The notes under the pieces are model-generated. The model was not told the origin of the DNA and searched no databases. It worked only from the letters and a program-made list of their open reading frames with translations. A program made the translations under genes and the position numbers. Below, piece after piece: positions 62,500 through 64,000 of a DNA stretch of 64,000 nucleotides (positions within the stretch are counted from its first letter, which is position 1; every line of letters begins with the position of its first letter). Source of the stretch: Chinchilla lanigera (lineage: Eukaryota; Chordata; Mammalia; Rodentia; Chinchillidae); the NCBI RefSeq assembly GCF_000276665.1, contig NW_004955417.1, forward strand, positions 14,231,801 to 14,295,800, given 5' to 3'.

Positions 62500-63893
62500 C
62501 TTCCTGCATGGCAGGCTAGTTTTGGAGTAGAAATCCACTTAGGGTTCACCATATACAGTGCTATTAGCCAGGAGAGCTATTAGCCAGGCTACATCTGGAG
62601 AGGGGCACTTAGTGCTTCAGACTCAGATATTGTGTGGATAAGTAGGAGTATGTGGGAGAGAGCCACACAAGACAGTCAAGAAAAGGGAGGTTAGTCACGG
62701 ACCCTCTGAAAAATTTAAGCACTGGGGCACTCAGACTGTAGAAAACAAAACAGTTGGCAGCACTGACCTCTGTGGTGAGGAGCAAGAGAAATTGAGTGTA
62801 GTTTTCTGAGAGAATTAGGTCTGAAAGTGCCAGGATCCAGCCCAACTGACTGCCTGGTTCCCACAGCTGTCTCCCTCCACCACAAAACTCAGGTGGTCGA
62901 TCTACTTCCTCTACTCTCTGATATGCCTCTCCTTAGATTTGAGCCATGCTCCCACATGCTTAGTTAGGAAGGCCCTCCGGAGAAGTGGGTGCCTAATTGG
63001 CCCACACGTCTACATGTACAGCAGGAAATAAACAACAAAAACAACGCTCTAGAATAAATACAACCTGAAGGCAAACAACATACCACTGAGCAGCTCCGCC
63101 CAGTGGAAAAAGCAAGGCAGAATTCACCACTCACAGCACCAGCCTATTATATAGGAGCCAGGAGAAAATAAAACTGGCCCCAGGTGCAACTCATTACCAC
63201 TCCTCCATACATGATAGGATTGCATTACTACAGGTTCTAGAAAGAAACTCCTAATTCGAACATCTAAGTATAGGAGATTGATTGAAATCACTTTTTTTGT
63301 TGTTGTTCATTTGTTTTTTGTTTACTTTTATCTAATTTCTATCTGAGCAGTCAGAAAACTAAGGCTTGAACCCTCAAAAGAAGGCTGCTCATAGAAAAGT
63401 CAAAGAGATATCCATCCCAACAAATGCACAATTCTCAAAACAGAAACAGAGAAATACGAAAAAACAAGACAACATGATTATTCCAAAGGCTACTAATTCT
63501 TCATTAACTAACTCAAACCACTTACACAGGCAAATTCATCACAATAACTTCAGACTGCTCAGCAAAACCTCTAAAACAATGGTCAGGATGGCATGCAATG
63601 ATATACTCCGTGCACTGAAAGAAAAGGACTGCCAACACAGATTACTATGTCTGGCAAAACTATCTTTTAGAATTGAAGGAAAAATAAAGATTTTCCAAGG
63701 CAAGCATAAACTAAAGGATTCATGACCACTAAGCCAGCACTGCAGAAGACATACAGAAGAGCAAGAACAGATAAGCAAACGAGAATTATGAAAGAAGCAA
63801 ATGTCAGAAAAGCAACCGTCAAAGGTTTTTAAAACATATCTTTTAATAATAACCCTGAATGTAAATGGTCTTAAATCTCCAATTAAAAAATAC
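62500..63893 (+). repeat. Old L1 5' part through start of ORF2, sense
   Basis: 63620-63720 (GGACTGCCAACACAGATTAC, AAAACTATCTTTTAGAATTG, GGAAAAATAAAGATTTTCCA) is an L1 ORF1-end-like segment. 63850-63890 (AATAACCCTGAATGTAAATG, TCTCCAATTAAAAA) is the start of L1 ORF2. The 119-codon frame at 63366-63725 lies in this region and is a remnant, not a gene. The left part (from about 62500) is only a probable 5' UTR. Confidence 0.65.
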
Positions 63894-63902
63894 ACACTAG
63901 CA

Positions 63903-64000
63903 GCCAGGCATGGTGGAATGCACCTGTAATCACAGAAGTGTGAGAGCCTGAGGCAGAAAGATCATAAGCTTGTGCCCTGACTGGGCAACTTAGCAAGACC
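63903..64000 (+). repeat. B1/7SL-like SINE, cut by the window end
   Basis: AGCCAGGCATGGTGGAATGC, ACCTGTAATCACAGAAGTGT and GGGCAACTTAGCAAGACC. It is inserted in the L1 right after the ORF2 start. Confidence 0.85.

Larger units (their letters stand above)
10471..64000 (-). other. STK3: STK3 intron upstream of the residue-229 exon (partial, at least 53.5 kb)
   Basis: All sequence right of the exon at 10333-10470 lies 5' of it in the transcript. I searched by eye for the preceding STK3 coding segment (HRDIKAGN, the DFG loop, TPFWMAPEV, EMAEGKPPYADIHPMR) as reverse complement and found none. This part is therefore best read as one long intron, filled with the repeats listed separately. A short or divergent exon could have been missed. 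Confidence 0.8.

Noticed and set aside
63366..63725. 119-codon plus-strand frame as a possible gene
   Set aside because: The DNA matches the old L1 ORF1-end/ORF2-start region, so it is a retrotransposon remnant.
63539..63895. 118-codon minus-strand frame
   Set aside because: Antisense shadow of the same L1 fragment.

Overview
This is mammalian nuclear DNA from inside one large gene. It is AT-rich and almost free of long reading frames. It is full of tRNA-derived ID-like and 7SL-derived B1-like SINEs, ancient L1, L2 and MIR fragments, MaLR long terminal repeats and microsatellites. ID-like plus B1-like SINEs point to a rodent. The ID copies are not quite the mouse/rat type, so a non-murine rodent (beaver, kangaroo-rat or squirrel side) is my guess. 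A 100-base run of N (52141-52240) shows that this is a draft assembly.

The only protein-coding sequence I can support is two exons of STK3 (MST2, the Hippo-pathway Ste20-like kinase) on the minus strand: 10333-10470 (residues 229-274 in human MST2 numbering) and 3363-3488 (residues 275-316). Both are in frame, have canonical splice sites, and join directly at residue 274/275. They encode the end of the kinase C-lobe and the start of the acidic linker ahead of the caspase site. The whole window is therefore STK3 pre-mRNA, transcribed right to left. It comprises about 53.5 kb of the intron upstream of the first exon (10471-64000), a complete 6.8 kb intron (3489-10332), and the beginning of the next intron (1-3362). 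I looked for the neighbouring STK3 exons (activation loop and residues up to 228; the DELD and SARAH segments) and saw none.

Layout: 1-12 kb holds the exons, a MaLR LTR, twin tRNA-SINEs, and an old L1 broken up by a SINE/microsatellite and an opposite-strand L1. 12-34 kb has an L1 3' end, MIRs, several MaLR-type LTRs, L2 with a nested hAT-like element, and an unusual ~170-280 bp monomer array. 34-46 kb has L2, MIR and B1 copies and the first copy of an 80-bp hAT-like miniature element. 46.6-50.2 kb is an unusually repeat-poor intronic block. 50-52.3 kb has a 135-bp near-identical duplication next to the assembly gap. 53-59 kb has a B1 with a (GAAAA)n tail, L1 and L2/CR1 fragments, and a complete LTR-internal-LTR MaLR provirus-like element splitting an L2. 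59-64 kb ends with the second miniature hAT copy and the front part of an old L1.

I found no new gene system. The observations most worth checking are the 80-bp miniature transposon pair, the monomer array, the complete MaLR, and the duplication at the gap.
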